Assembly: GCA_054601695.1 (NCBI GenBank)
Contig: BAAHQB010000008.1
Location: 1,240,001 to 1,304,000 of the forward strand
DNA: 64,000 bases
DNA from: Amorphochlora amoebiformis
Taxonomy: Eukaryota; Cercozoa; Chlorarachniophyceae
Direction of reading: 5' to 3'
Shown: one piece after another, positions 1-19,754 of the stretch
How positions within the stretch are numbered: the stretch's first letter is position 1
Layout: the number at the start of each line of letters is the position of its first letter
Program-made: the position numbers and the translations under genes
The notes under the pieces: model-generated
The model's input: only the letters and a program-made list of their open reading frames with translations
Told to the model about the DNA's origin: nothing
Database searches by the model: none

Positions 1-300
1 GTGTAATTACATAGATATTTATCTTAATTGGTAATATATGTACATATTTATATACACACATATATATACACAAACACACACATATATATACACAAACACA
101 CACATATTCAAAAACACTATAGATACAGTTAATGCAAATATCTATATAATTATATGTAATATATTATATGTATATGTATACATATAAAGTCGATACGTAT
201 TTTTATGTACATGCATATCCACGCATAGTATACATAAATATATGCATACATATTATATATTTTTATTTATATATTATTATAATGTTAGTGAATATCACAC

Positions 301-4081
<3,781 letters not shown>

Positions 4082-4392
4082 TTTCCCATACAACCCCTTC
4101 AAGAAGAATTTTGCATACAGGAAACAACATTTCACCTTTTCTGTGTCTCCCTTTCGAGAGCTCATTTTTCTGGGAATCTATCGTCCTATCAGGTGAAGAG
4201 GGGCGGCGTCCCAACTCCCGAGCAAGCAAAAGGTTGAACGAAATCAGGCGATTCTGACGAGTACCGGGGATTACGGGGATCCCTCTGTTATAATCTCTCC
4301 TAAATACTGTCACACTGAGTGACTTGACAGCGACCGATAGAAACAAGAATGGCGTCGCGCGCCTGTGGGCGAAACAATGCCTAATTATCGCT
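4082..4392. promoter_or_regulatory. divergent intergenic region between the WD40 and coiled-coil genes
   Basis: This gap of 311 bp separates the minus-strand ATG at 4081 from the plus-strand ATG at 4393. It has normal base composition without TA tracts and must hold both promoters and 5' leaders. I see no convincing core element. Inferred from gene layout only. Confidence 0.5.
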
Positions 4393-4979
4393 ATGCAATC
4401 AAGCCAGACGACACCCCTGAGCTCCAATCAGGGCCTGGACCACAAGGACCATGTCCCAATGACGGCATCGTACGACTTGCGGTCGAACATCGTGGAGCTA
4501 AGACGAATAGCCACACGGATCTCTGCCCCAGCCTATCGCGAATCGCTCCTGTATCAGCTTCAGGCTCTAGTGGCGGAGAATATCCATGCAGAGAGTGCAT
4601 CGAGATCTGAGGGCTCCACGGCAAGTGGGATCGGGGCTTTCCTGAGACGGGTGAAGTCTCGTCTACCCGGTGTGGCCCAAGAGTTCACGCGCTTGCGGTC
4701 GGAAGAGGTAGAGAGGGTAGCGGAGATCGTGGATCGTAGCATCTTGTGCCTAACAACTATCGTGGCTCACGAAAAAGGGATTGACCACGGTAGTAGTATC
4801 GGCGAGAAGTTGCAAGATGACAGAAGCACGATGTTGGGGGAGCGACTGCGGGAGGCCGAAGATAGGCTAGTGAGAAGCGATCTAAGGATCAAGGAGTATG
4901 AGCATCAGCTGGAATCTCAGAAACGAGGTATATGTGTAGTGGAACATGTGTTTTTAGGTCGACATATTATACATATATA

Positions 4980-5017
<38 letters not shown>

Positions 5018-5029
5018 TACATCCTATAC

Positions 5030-5075
<46 letters not shown>

Positions 5076-5160
5076 TGTATATGTATATACACGTAGATAT
5101 TCGTATGTACAAAATATGTAAATGTAACTAACACAGACATCTACATGTATAGGAAAATAC

Positions 5161-5226
<66 letters not shown>

Positions 5227-5246
5227 AAATATAGATGTACATTTAT

Positions 5247-5292
<46 letters not shown>

Positions 5293-5319
5293 ATATATAT
5301 ATATATACATACATATATA

Positions 5320-5355
<36 letters not shown>

Positions 5356-5448
5356 GTATATTGTTTGTGTGTCTATGTATGTATGCATATATATATATAT
5401 ATATATGTACATATATATGTATATATATATATATGTATATTTATATAC

Positions 5449-5481
<33 letters not shown>

Positions 5482-5540
5482 CATGTATGTATATTTACAT
5501 ATATTTATTTATGTATGTATACATATATACATACATACAC

Positions 5541-5574
<34 letters not shown>

Positions 5575-6591
5575 CAGAAAATAAAAGAGAGCGCTCGCTC
5601 CTACGTCAACAACTATCTCACCTACTGCAGGCCGCATCATCGTCCTTCCACCCCCGAAATCATCCGGTTGACACATTCACTCCGCGAGCGGCAGTAGCTG
5701 ACGATAAGGAAGATGCCCCAACGCACAACCAGAAGGATCTCAAACACAATACCCCTGCCAATGCCGACGACACGTCGTCATCTGCCACCCGGATTCTGCG
5801 TCAGGTGGTCGCGGACAAGTATCCCTGCAAGATCGACTCCTCGAAGACGCACCTGAACGACGAGACACCCATCTTAGCGCTCTCAGAAGCCATCGAGCGT
5901 CGCCTTGGATTCAACAATGAGGAATCGAGCAGCCTTCACAGTATGGAAAAGCGCATGTTTCGCGACACGATTGCCCGGATTCGAGCCCGTCACGCCAAGG
6001 CAAGGGCAGACATCAAGCGGAATCACGCTCGGGATCTCAAAGGTGCGTTGGCAGAGCGCACGGAAGCGATATCCAAACTGCGTAAGGAGTTGAGCTGTCG
6101 GTTTGCGCAAATAAGTAGGGAGCAGGAGGCGCAGTGGGTTGAGGCAGTAAAGAAGCTTTCGATTGATCACCAAATCAGCTCTGAACGTGCGAGGGAGGCT
6201 CTGCGAGTGTCCGAGGCGGCAAGAGGAGAGGTCGAAAAGGAGGTGGAGCGGCTGCGAGAGGAGGGAGAGACGCTTAGGAGGAAATTAGAGACTGCGCTGG
6301 AGGAGCGGAAGGTGAAAGAGAAAGCTCTCTTCAAGGCTATGAAAATTCATGAGGAGCAGCTCACGGATATGAGGAATCAGGCTAAGTAGGAATGCAGACG
6401 CATATTTATATTTTATACACATGTGCATATACACATATATATATACATATATGTATTGTTTTACATAATTTACGTATATGTAATGTATATAGATTTACGT
6501 TACGTCTGTATATATATATATATGTGTGTACATATATTATATATATATATATATAATATATATATGTATATACACACACATCCGTATAAAC

Positions 6592-6623
<32 letters not shown>

Positions 6624-6710
6624 GTATTGTATGTATATACATATATAGATACATATATGTGCATACATACAAATACACATATACGTAAATATGTATTTAC
6701 ATGTATAGAC

Positions 6711-6758
<48 letters not shown>

Positions 6759-6885
6759 GTATGAAAACATACAAATACGCATATATGTACATATCTATTT
6801 ACATGTATAGATAATATATATATATACATATAAATATAAAAGCATATATAAGTATTTTATTCTACAAGTAACATTTTGAAAACAC

Positions 6886-6920
<35 letters not shown>

Positions 6921-7033
6921 ATATATGTGTGTATATTTATTTACATATGGAGACACACACACACTCACATATATATATATATGTATATATTATCATATAT
7001 ATATATATATGTGTGTGTGTTTATGTACAAAAC

Positions 7034-7084
<51 letters not shown>

Positions 7085-7119
7085 TATATATTTAGCGTTC
7101 AGATGCACACATTAAATTC

Positions 7120-7162
<43 letters not shown>

Positions 7163-7275
7163 TATATATATATATATATTAGAATACATAAATTTACTAC
7201 GACGTCTACGTCTGTGTAACATAAGGATATGACGATATACACATAATTAGAAGAGATATTCATATATATATATAC

Positions 7276-7307
<32 letters not shown>

Positions 7308-7447
7308 TTATATGTATATATATATATATATAATGTTTATAGAACATATATATATATATATATATATACATATATATATGCATGCAATAAGAGTGTATAT
7401 ATACATATAATATTTTCATATGTAAATATTTATGTATATTTATGTAT

Positions 7448-7480
<33 letters not shown>

Positions 7481-7518
7481 GTCTGTATGATATTGAGTCA
7501 TAAAAGTATTACATATAC

Positions 7519-7549
<31 letters not shown>

Positions 7550-7605
7550 TATATATGTATATATATATATATATATTTCATAATATATATATATATATGT
7601 ACATA

Positions 7606-7637
<32 letters not shown>

Positions 7638-8216
7638 CCTATATTCACACACACATATATACGTATATGTATTGCATATATATATATATATATATACATT
7701 TATATCACTATACATACAGACATATATTATATATTTATGAGTACTCATGATACACACCTGATGTATGACATATATACATTTCAACACAGCCTGGAAATCA
7801 AAAGAATACTCGCCTCCACTCGCAGAGAGACCGCCACTCTCCGCAAGCGCTACGATTGTGCATCCCGGGAAGCGAGAGAGACCCACGAGCAAGCACTCCA
7901 AGAACGTATGCGTCTGGTCGCCGAGGCTAACGCCCGCCGCGCTGCTACCTGGGAGGCGGAGAAGAAGTCCCTTATCTTGGAACTAGAGAACTTAAACCCT
8001 AATTTCAGTAGGGGCAGACTAGGCCGGGGCAAGGATCAAGTTCGAGGGCAGAATTTGGGAAAGCCTATCCCGGATTTAGTGGATGAAAGGGGAGCTCCAG
8101 TGCCTGCCAGGCCACCGCAGCCGACGCCAAGAGCCCGACAAAGTGTTGGGAGTGTAAGTCGACCTAGGGCACAGTCGTTTGCAGAGGCCTTAGATCAATA
8201 CCTTGATGAAGCCTAA
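4393..8216 (+). CDS. coiled-coil protein of 589 residues, function unknown
   Basis: There are three exons: 4393-4927, 5578-6385 and 7790-8216 (1,770 nt including the TAA stop). The junctions are phase 1 (donor GAG^GTATAT, acceptor CTCAG) and phase 2 (donor CTAA^GTAGGA, acceptor ACACAG), and both restore frame exactly. The apparent TAG at 6387 is part of the second donor, so it lies in the intron. The protein starts at [14 protein letters not shown]; an in-frame ATG at 4459 is a possible alternative. It is dominated by long charged helices rich in E, K, R and A (for example [20 protein letters not shown]), interrupted by a polar stretch near residues 190-260. The C-terminus is a basic, Pro/Ser-rich tail ([13 protein letters not shown]) ending in an acidic [11 protein letters not shown]. 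No catalytic domain or membrane segment is visible. It could be a centrosomal, basal-body or other structural protein, but nothing shows which. It is convergent with the LAMTOR5-like gene. Confidence 0.85.
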
Positions 8217-8808
8217 GCTAGCAAATTTATTGGAATTAATTAATGGTATGTAAATAATGTAATGTTATCTACATTACGTATCACACTACTAGGCTAGTAC
8301 ATATGAACTTCACGTGTGCAACTTAAGTGTAGGTACATACACATATAATTATATAATCATCGAGTAATACTTAGACGGTACCTGTAATCTAGGTAATCTG
8401 GATACATCTAGTACGTATACGTACAGACGTAGGCACTAGATTCAATAGGATTAGTAGGTGGTAGTCTAGCTAACCTCAAGATCAGGCGTAGATTTAACAT
8501 TAGAAACATTATCTAGATCATGAAAGATCATGAATTGATGTAATATTCAAGTTTACCTCTGGCTGTACATGTAGCTACCTAGGCTACCGCACTAGTCGCA
8601 GGATGGTGCAGATGTACGCAGATCTAGAGATATCATTACCGCGTACACGCATACATGTACACATACGTATATGTATAAATTGTATATGTACATGTATAAC
8701 TAGATAACTGGTACATGAGAAGATTTTGACTTTGAAATGTTAAATGATAATTGGCCTGTCAAGTAAATTTTCAAACGCGGCTTGTAAATGCATTGTACTG
8801 AACGTAGA
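8217..8808. other. convergent intergenic spacer, nothing recognised
   Basis: These 592 bp lie between the stop codons of the coiled-coil gene and the LAMTOR5-like gene. The sequence is of mixed composition with many TAG/CTAG words and lacks long TA tracts, unlike the introns around it. No coding signal, RNA gene or repeat was seen. It should hold the two polyadenylation regions. Confidence 0.6.
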
Positions 8809-9554
8809 CTACGACTCACTCCCATTCTTGGCCTCCTTCTTATCCGAGTCGACGCCAAACGTTATCTCATTCTGATGGAATATCGTTATGCTCCTGGAAA
8901 CAATAACCAACGTTAAGACTTAACTACTGATTGTGGGCCTGTCTCTTCCCTCCTTCCCTATGCCTTGATCTATCTCCCTCCAAACATCCTCTCCACCAGT
9001 CCCCAAAGGCCCGGTTGGAATGTTAACCTGCTCTCTGTTTCTATCTCAACGCTAAGGGTTCCAGAATCCAGCTTCTTCGAGCGCTGCATCACCGAAAGTG
9101 TCAGCCCCGCGGCGGCATCGAAACGCATACTCCCGGTGGCTGTGTTCATGTAATTTATCTATTATGTACGAACTTAGATTCGTAAATTATATCCAATTTA
9201 GCGTCAGGATCAGTGTGTATCTGTTTACCCATGGGTCATTTATCAATCCCCGGTACCACGCTAAACCCGCTTGTCTAGAGGAAATTAGAATATCGGTCTG
9301 AGAGTCTCACCTCCAACGCATAATCCATTTTGGTCCACCGCGACGACGCCTTTTATCCCCTTTCCGTCCGCAACGCTAACAAAAGCAACGCAATTTAGCC
9401 AACTTACGAAAAAGAACCCTTCCACGATAAACTTGTGTCTCATAAAGCCATAAATTTACAAATGAGTAAATATCTAGGTCTTCAAATCACACCTTTTCTC
9501 TAGAGATGCTGTAAATGGGTCAGTTCTAGCCTTGACGTCGACCACGGTCGACAT
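8809..9554 (-). CDS. LAMTOR5: LAMTOR5 (HBXIP)-like Ragulator subunit, roadblock fold
   Basis: Four exons on the minus strand, 9554-9493, 9375-9311, 9139-9028 and 8893-8809, give a 107-residue protein (324 nt with stop) with all phases matching. It starts MSTVVDVKARTDPF. LAMTOR5 features appear in order: an N-terminal helix (FTASLEKSVADGKG), the strand pair GVVAVDQNGLCVGA, a helix (AGLTLSVMQRSKKL), the strand LSVEIETES, and a C-terminal strand pair SITIFHQNEITFGV. The usual animal protein is about 91 residues; the excess here is a polar tail (KKEAKNGSES). In animals LAMTOR5 is part of the Ragulator complex, which anchors Rag GTPases and mTORC1 on lysosomes. That role is inferred from family resemblance seen by eye. 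Another roadblock/LC7-type protein is the main alternative. The gene shares a 90-bp divergent region with the tRNA isopentenyltransferase. Confidence 0.72.
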
Positions 9555-9644
9555 CTTGATTACCCTTTAGAAAAGTTGGATTCAGATATCTACTTTTGAT
9601 ATATTCACACATTGGTTATAATATATCCTGTTTTCCTGCCCAGG
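9555..9644. promoter_or_regulatory. 90-bp divergent promoter region (LAMTOR5-like / tRNA isopentenyltransferase)
   Basis: Only 90 bp separate the ATG codons at 9554 (-) and 9645 (+). The pyrimidine-rich run ending TTCCTGCCCAG just before the plus-strand ATG looks like a splice acceptor, so an upstream untranslated or coding exon of the isopentenyltransferase gene cannot be excluded. Confidence 0.5.
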
Positions 9645-10215
9645 ATGTCCAACCGGGACAAGGTCGTGTTTGTCATAGGAAGCACCGGCACCGGCAAGTC
9701 CAAGCTTGCTGTCGATATCTCGCTTGGCCTTTCGGGGGTGGATAGATGCGGAAAGCCTTACCCTCAAAATGAGGCCAATGATTTGGAAATCAATGATAAA
9801 TTCGGAGGCGAGGTGGTGAGCACGGATTCAATGCAGGTGGATTAGGCCCGAGTTCAGAGATTTAGCCCTAGTTTGACGATTTTGGGCATGGGAACATAAT
9901 TGAAAGGGTTTCTTTTGTTTTTGTGTGCGTCAAGGGTTGTTGTAAAGAGGGACGATGCAAGTGGATTGGTCATGATTTTAGGTTTTTGACTATCTTGTCG
10001 GTTTGCGGTTTGGTCGGCTACGGTTTATTCTTCTTTTCTTGTGTTGGTTGTTGTCAGATTTTTATTGGGAACGATATTAGCAGCGCGACGGTTACAGAAG
10101 AGGAGATGCAGGTATGTTACTAGTTCAAACCTCTATATACCTCTCCCCGTTGATGAGTTTTTACACAGGTATATTTAAATATGTATATATATATATATAT
10201 GTATATTGGTGCATA

Positions 10216-10260
<45 letters not shown>

Positions 10261-10306
10261 CCGTGTATATTTGTGCATAATATAACATATACATATATAT
10301 ATATAT

Positions 10307-10338
<32 letters not shown>

Positions 10339-10448
10339 TATTTTTCGTATATGTGCATTTTTTTGTATTATATCATATTGCATGTATATGTATATAAAAC
10401 ATATACATATACATAGTACACATGTGTGTGCTTGTTTGTATGTACATG

Positions 10449-10502
<54 letters not shown>

Positions 10503-10805
10503 ATGTACATGTATACCAAATATACTTTAAATATGTACATATGTGTGTGTGTGTATTTGCATATATATAGCATATACGCATGTGTTAATCTTCTCCACTG
10601 GCATCCTCCTTCTCCCTCTATATTGAAAATATGTATACATGTATGTACATATACATGTATATATATACATATATATATATATATTTACAAATATAAATAT
10701 GTTTTTCCACATGTATACATATGGTAGGAATATATATTTTTGTACTATATTATATACATATATACATATACACACATGTATGTACATATATATATATATG
10801 TGTGC

Positions 10806-10864
<59 letters not shown>

Positions 10865-10891
10865 ACATATATACAAGCATATGTACATGTA

Positions 10892-10928
<37 letters not shown>

Positions 10929-11521
10929 GCATATATATATATGTATATATAATGTACATAAATACATATATACACATGTTAAATTGTATACACATATGTA
11001 TATATATATATATATTATATACATATATATATATATATGTATGTATAATATACGTGATTAAATATATGAATGTATCTAAACGTGCATATCTAGATTTATA
11101 CATATATTATCATATATATATATATATATGTATATATGCATATATATATATATGCATATATATATATATATATATATGTATATAATATTACATGTCCATA
11201 TATATATACAGATATATATAAATATATATATATATTATATATATACATATATATATATATGTGTGTGTGTGTGTGTTGTGGATAAATGTTGATATATATA
11301 TTATGTATATGGAAACATTTACCTATATATATTTCTATATATGTGTGTGTATAACATACAAGTGTATATCTATATGTATGTAAATATATATATATATATA
11401 TATATACATATATATAATATACGTAAATATTATATATATATATATAAGTAAATATACATTTAAATATAGACATATTTATATTTTACAATATATATGTATA
11501 CACACGTTTATATATGTACAT

Positions 11522-11564
<43 letters not shown>

Positions 11565-11656
11565 CATATATATATATGTATAAATATATAATACATATAT
11601 GTATATATATATATACATTATATATATATATATATATATACAATATGTATACACGC

Positions 11657-11712
<56 letters not shown>

Positions 11713-12862
11713 ACATATACATATATATTATATATTTATATGTATATGTATATATACAATATGTATATGTAAATATATGTATATGTACATACGTACATAT
11801 GCATATATACATATATATATATATATACAATACATAGGTATTTGCATATACATCTGTTACAATGCATAAATGCATATGTAAATATATTACATATATACAC
11901 ACATGCACATATACAAATATATGTATGTATGTATATGTATGTATGTATGAGCATATGAGTGCGCATATGCCGAAAAAACATGTAATGTAGGGAGTACCCC
12001 ACCACATGGTGAGCTTCGTGAAGCCGAACGAAACGATCGAGATTGAACACTTTCGCCGACTCTGTGCCGAAAAAATCAACGAAATTCAGGAAAGAGGGCA
12101 CATTCCTGTGGTAATCAACATACACCAATTTGCGTGTATGTACAAATATTACATATGTATACATTGATGTATGTGTATATATATGTATAATCTGTATACA
12201 TATGTTTATATCTAAATGTGCATGTATATAGATACATATTATGAATGTACGTACATACATGTTACAACGATTTATACACATGTTAATTATGCACATTCTT
12301 TGCAAACATATCAATTTACATATATTTATATATTCTTGTGTTCCTGAGCAAATTAATATGTATAATTATATACATATATATATATATATATGTAGATATA
12401 TATAAATATATATGTATCATAAATATATATCTAGATACTATTACATGTAGATGACAATATATATAAATATATATATATATATGGGTAATTATACACACAA
12501 ATGATTTATGCAAAAATAAGTGGACAATAGCAGTATATACATTATATTATCGCAACACATTATAAATATATAATCAATATAATATACATTTATATATTTG
12601 TACATAGGATAGAGTATGGATGTATGTATACGTAGATAGCCGGCGGCACAATGCTTTGGGTCGAGTCTTTGCTCTTCAAGAGCGCTCTTACGGTGATATA
12701 ACGTATGTAACATATACACATAAACAAATATATAATTTGTATGTGTATAGAAATAGTTCACCTATCGTTGTGGATATATCATATATAAATATATAGAGAA
12801 ATATATACTTTTATATGTGTGTATGTATTTGTATACATTACAAGGACATATACGTACACAAA

Positions 12863-12913
<51 letters not shown>

Positions 12914-13051
12914 CATTTATATTTACATGTATACATATACATGTATATACCGCATAAAATATACTTTTATATAAAACCCTCAATACAACTTCATGAGTGA
13001 ATATGTGTTTGTATATATATATAAAACATATATATATGTATATTAATATAC

Positions 13052-13082
<31 letters not shown>

Positions 13083-13212
13083 CATATACATATACATATA
13101 TATATATACATATATATATATATACATACGTATATATGTGTATATGTGTGACATATATATATACATATATATAATACACATATATATTTGTAATATATAC
13201 ATACATACATAT

Positions 13213-13243
<31 letters not shown>

Positions 13244-13560
13244 GTATAGAATATATTATATGATATAAATTTTTACAGATGCAATATGTGCACGTGTTTT
13301 TATTTATGCATTATTTACATATATGCATAAAAATATATATACATGTATCTTATATACATACATATATATATATAAATATATATATATAATATGTATATTG
13401 TATATGTTTACATGGATACACTTAAAAGGACAAGACGACCAAAGCCAGAAGTAAAAAGCCTGCTTCTACTTCTAGAAACAATGACGGTATGCTCATTTTT
13501 CTGTATCTATATCTTCCTATTGTACTGAATACAAACATAAATAATTTATACATTTACATG

Positions 13561-13591
<31 letters not shown>

Positions 13592-13632
13592 CACATATAA
13601 AATATATATATTATACGTGTGTACTAAGCAGA

Positions 13633-13673
<41 letters not shown>

Positions 13674-14492
13674 GCATACATATATGTGTATGTAATATAT
13701 GTATACATTACATTTGTATTTATATACACATATATATATATATATTATATATATATATATATTTCTATTATGTTAAAAAATAATAATATATACATATATA
13801 TATATATATATATTATACATATATATATATATATATATATATTTACGTTAGATATATACAAATATACATTTACATTAAATAAGTATAATATATCTTAATA
13901 CGTAGATTGTTGTATATGTTCTTGATTTTCCCTATATAAATATATTATATATATATATATATATATTATTTATATAATTTATATATACATATATATATGC
14001 TATCACTAGTTTATTATTCTTATTCTTTTTATTATTGTTATGTATTATACACATGTGTATACATTATAAAAGTATAATCTTTACATGCAGATTGTTGTAT
14101 ACACTACAATAATATGTATAATATATATATATATATAGATGCACCAGGCGGTAAGATTATACCCGCAAATTTAGATAAGCTCTCAAAGAAGGGTAAGCCT
14201 ATCCCTTTCCTAAACTACCCTAATCCTTCATCTCTCACAATCTCTTCTCTCTCTCTCTCCGAATTCTATTCTTCCTTAAGCTCACCCAAATCTCTCTCTC
14301 TCTTTCTCTCTCGCTCTTTCAAGCATATTTTTATATATATGTACATTACACATACAACATACATTTATATATGTATACATAGATGTATATACATATATAG
14401 TATCAGAATAGACGTACATGAGCGTAAATACACATGAAATACATAATACATATGTATATATATCGTGCAATGTATATATATATGTAAATATA

Positions 14493-14541
<49 letters not shown>

Positions 14542-15013
14542 GTGTATATATACCAATAATTATACCCTATATATAGACATCAATAATTATACCTACAGAT
14601 CTATTTGGCCTCCTGACATCCGTAGACCCTCTGATGGCTAATCGCCTCCATCATAATGACCAGAGAAAGGTTATGTATGTAATCGTAAATTATATTTACA
14701 AATATATACACACGTATATTATATGTACATATATGTACATATATGTAGATTTGTATATGTGTGTATACATACATGTATACACATTATATGCGTATGTACA
14801 AGTATGGGTGTATAAATATGTATATATGTAATATTATATATACATACACATATTTATATATATATATATATATATATCTATATATATATAATATGTATAT
14901 AATTATATATATGTAAAATATATACATGTACATACGTATGTGTGTGTATGTGTGTAAAAATACAAGTATATATAAATATATGCGTCTTACATATGGCATA
15001 TTAAATAAATGCA

Positions 15014-15044
<31 letters not shown>

Positions 15045-16192
15045 AATGTTATATACATATATACGTACATCATATACATGTATATGTTTACGTTTTATAT
15101 TATGGGAAGAATATATATAATTAGTAATGCAAATATTTTATATTATACTATGTATTAACATTCTATATTTAACACATTAAAAATTGTATTTATATTGTTA
15201 TACATATGAATCTACTGTACAGTCATATATACATATATATATATATATATATATGTATATACATATATATATATAGATGTATACATATATATTTTGTATA
15301 TATTTATGTATTATATATATATATATATACATACAGATATTTAGAAGAATATTATATACATACATATATATATTATATCTGTCCATATGTATACATGTAT
15401 GTATATATGTGTGTAGATCAATAGATAGATAGATGAAAGTATATAGATTTTTCCAAAGTATATAGATTTTCCAATACATGTTTTTATGTATATATACACA
15501 TATATATATATATTATACATATAAATATGCGTGTGTGTGCGTAATATTTAATTTCAGGTAAAACGAGCCTTGGAAGTGGCGAGGGACAGCGGTATTCAAC
15601 AAGCCTAAACATTTTTTATATATAATTATAATATGTATACACACACATATGTATATATATATATACATATATATATATACATGTACATGAATTACATGCA
15701 TATATGGAATATGATTTTCATATACATATGGATATATATGTGTATATATATTTATATATACACCTGTATAACACATATCTATCTGCATATATACGTTTAC
15801 CTAAATAAGTATATGTAGACATTTATGTCGTACATATAAATGAAATAACTTGTTTACCAACATAATATCCACTATATGTACTTGCCTACATCATATCACC
15901 CACTAGGAAAGCTTTTGAGCCAAACCCTACTGGACCAACAGCAGGTCAAAATGTGACTAACATGACTCTAAATCTCCCTCCAGTCTCGATCTTCTATTCT
16001 CTTTTTCTCTGTCACCCTTTCTCTCTCTTCTCTCCTCTTAACTGTCTATGTCTACTTTTACTCTCTTTTTTCCTCTCTGTCAGTTTTTTAAATCTCTCTT
16101 GTTATCTCTTGTTTCTCAATCTCGATCCAAATCTCAATCACCTTCTCCCTATCGTACTAATACTTCACTTCTTTATTCTGTTCATACGCCTG

Positions 16193-16238
<46 letters not shown>

Positions 16239-16292
16239 GTATATATATTTATATATGTATATATATATATTATACGTACGCACTATATATAA

Positions 16293-16323
<31 letters not shown>

Positions 16324-16410
16324 GTGTATAAATTAAATATGTTATACATATATATATGCAATATTTGTATATGTGTAAATGTATACAATATGTGCATATA
16401 AATATAGATA

Positions 16411-16460
<50 letters not shown>

Positions 16461-16580
16461 AATATATATATGTATATTTATATATATATACATATTTTTA
16501 TATATGTTATATTAAACATAAAAGGAATATATGTATTATACATGGATATATATTATATATATACATATATGTGTATATAC

Positions 16581-16611
<31 letters not shown>

Positions 16612-17191
16612 CATGTGTGTGTAAAATATATATATGAATAAGTATACACGCACATTTATGTATAAATACACATAAACATATATATGTCTATGTATATATA
16701 TATATATATTGAACAATATATACATATATATTTATATATATATGTACAGAATGTACATACATATAGATAAGATATATACATATAAATTATATATATATAT
16801 ATATAAATATATATATATATACATGTACATCCATGTACATATATATGTTTTCTATATCTATTATATATGAATATATATCAGGAGGCATATTCAGAAGCTG
16901 CTTATGACACCTGCATAATATGGCTGTATGCTAAGCCTCACGTGTTAAAGACTAGACTAGACACGGTATTTAATATATTAAGACATATGTATATACATAT
17001 ATATATGTATATCTATACTAGTATATATGTAAATATATACATATATATATATATATGTGTATATATCTAAATTATTGAGAGAGAGAAAAGGCTGCGGCTC
17101 TCCATCTGCTTCCCTCTCTGTTCTGTATTTACATGTACATATGTGCGTTCATATATGTATAATACATTATGCATATGACTCATATATATTG

Positions 17192-17223
<32 letters not shown>

Positions 17224-17225
17224 TC

Positions 17226-17258
<33 letters not shown>

Positions 17259-17356
17259 ATATACATGAATATATATTGTATACTTATACAGAGAGTTGAC
17301 AGTATGGTCAAACAGGGACTTAAGGAGGAGGTTTTGGCTCTTTACCGTAATACTAT

Positions 17357-17418
<62 letters not shown>

Positions 17419-17612
17419 GTATATATTTATTTATATATTATATATACATATATATATATATATATGTTTTTTCTCTACATGTATATACAAAACATTTTTT
17501 ATAGGTATATGTACATAATACATACACATACATATATATATATGTATATATGTTTTCTCTCTACATGTGTATACACAAAAAAAATTATATCTGAACGTAC
17601 ATATTATATGTG

Positions 17613-17677
<65 letters not shown>

Positions 17678-17792
17678 TTATTTATATACAAATACATCCT
17701 ACATATATATTTATATATGTATATAGATATATTATGTACATACATATATGCAAATATGAACATCAGCATGTAAATATATAGACATACATATT

Positions 17793-17836
<44 letters not shown>

Positions 17837-18225
17837 TCACTTATTATATGTACGTATGTATTTGTACATATGATATATACATATATATATATATAATATA
17901 TATTTTGTAGATTTTTATATATACATATTTTATGTAAATATACATACAATAAGATGTATATGTTTATACATATATATGTACATATATGTGTATATATAGA
18001 CATATAATATACATGTATGTACTATGCATATGTATGCACATATAAACTCATACATGAATACATATATAAATATATGTATATATAGGTACATAAATGTGTG
18101 TGTGTATGTATTATATACTTAAATAAAAACTCTTATACATGCATATATATATACATATGTATGTAGAATATATATCTATAATGTATATACATGCAAATAT
18201 AGTATTATATATATATATATATATA

Positions 18226-18289
<64 letters not shown>

Positions 18290-18481
18290 TATATATATAT
18301 ATATGTATGTATGTATATATACAATATATATATATATATATATATAATTATATATATCCATACCTAGGGACGTTAGCTAGTTCGCGCAAGGATACCAGAG
18401 AGATCATATCCGACACTAAGGTAGTTGTAGATTAACATGTACAATTCTAACATATATATTTATAAATATACGCATACATAC

Positions 18482-18521
<40 letters not shown>

Positions 18522-18726
18522 TGTATATATATGTATATATTTAAATATATATATATATATATATACATACATATATACATGTATATATTTACATATATAA
18601 TATATATATATATATATATATTTATATTTCACATAGGTATGCCGTTTAGAAATAATTATTATTTTTATGTTAAATAAATTTTCATATATTTTAAAAAATA
18701 TTTTATATGTCTACATACATATTACA

Positions 18727-18770
<44 letters not shown>

Positions 18771-18794
18771 CATATAAATATACATAATATATAT

Positions 18795-18828
<34 letters not shown>

Positions 18829-19120
18829 TATGTGTATAATATATATGAATTCATTATGCATATGTTAGTATACATATAAGATGTAAATATGTATACATAT
18901 ACATATACATGTATATTGGGCACGTTATTATTACCTATGTAAATACATATGACATATGTAAATGCAGATATATTTGTATAAATATATACATATGTATATA
19001 TATATATATACACACACACACACATTGTATATACACATAGAAATATTCTTAGGGTACAATACATAAATGTATGTTTTTTTATATGTGTATATATATATAT
19101 ATATGTGTATGTACATATAA

Positions 19121-19161
<41 letters not shown>

Positions 19162-19285
19162 TTTATATGGGTTTACATCTACATACACACACACACACAT
19201 ACGTATATTTTTATGTAATATATATACGTATATGTAAATACATTGTGGGAATGACGTATATATATATATATGTATGAAATACGTA

Positions 19286-19332
<47 letters not shown>

Positions 19333-19381
19333 CATATGTGACATATATATTTAGTGTTTGTGTGCGCGTTTTGTATAATAT

Positions 19382-19446
<65 letters not shown>

Positions 19447-19541
19447 TTCAAGAGGCTGCAAAACATATATGTATATATGTATTATATATACATATATATA
19501 TATATATATTATATATCATGTATATATTTTTATATATGTAT

Positions 19542-19572
<31 letters not shown>

Positions 19573-19723
19573 TTGTATTACTACCCAGGGAGTTGCTCAG
19601 TCGATAGGGTTTAAGGAACTAGGTATATAGATTAAATTCAGAAACGCACAATATTACAAATATTATATCATACGTTTGTATATATATTCTACATATATAA
19701 TATATACATACATATATATACAC

Positions 19724-19754
<31 letters not shown>

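Noticed and set aside
5883-6173. 96-codon minus-strand open frame
   Set aside because: It lies antisense to the well-supported coiled-coil exon.
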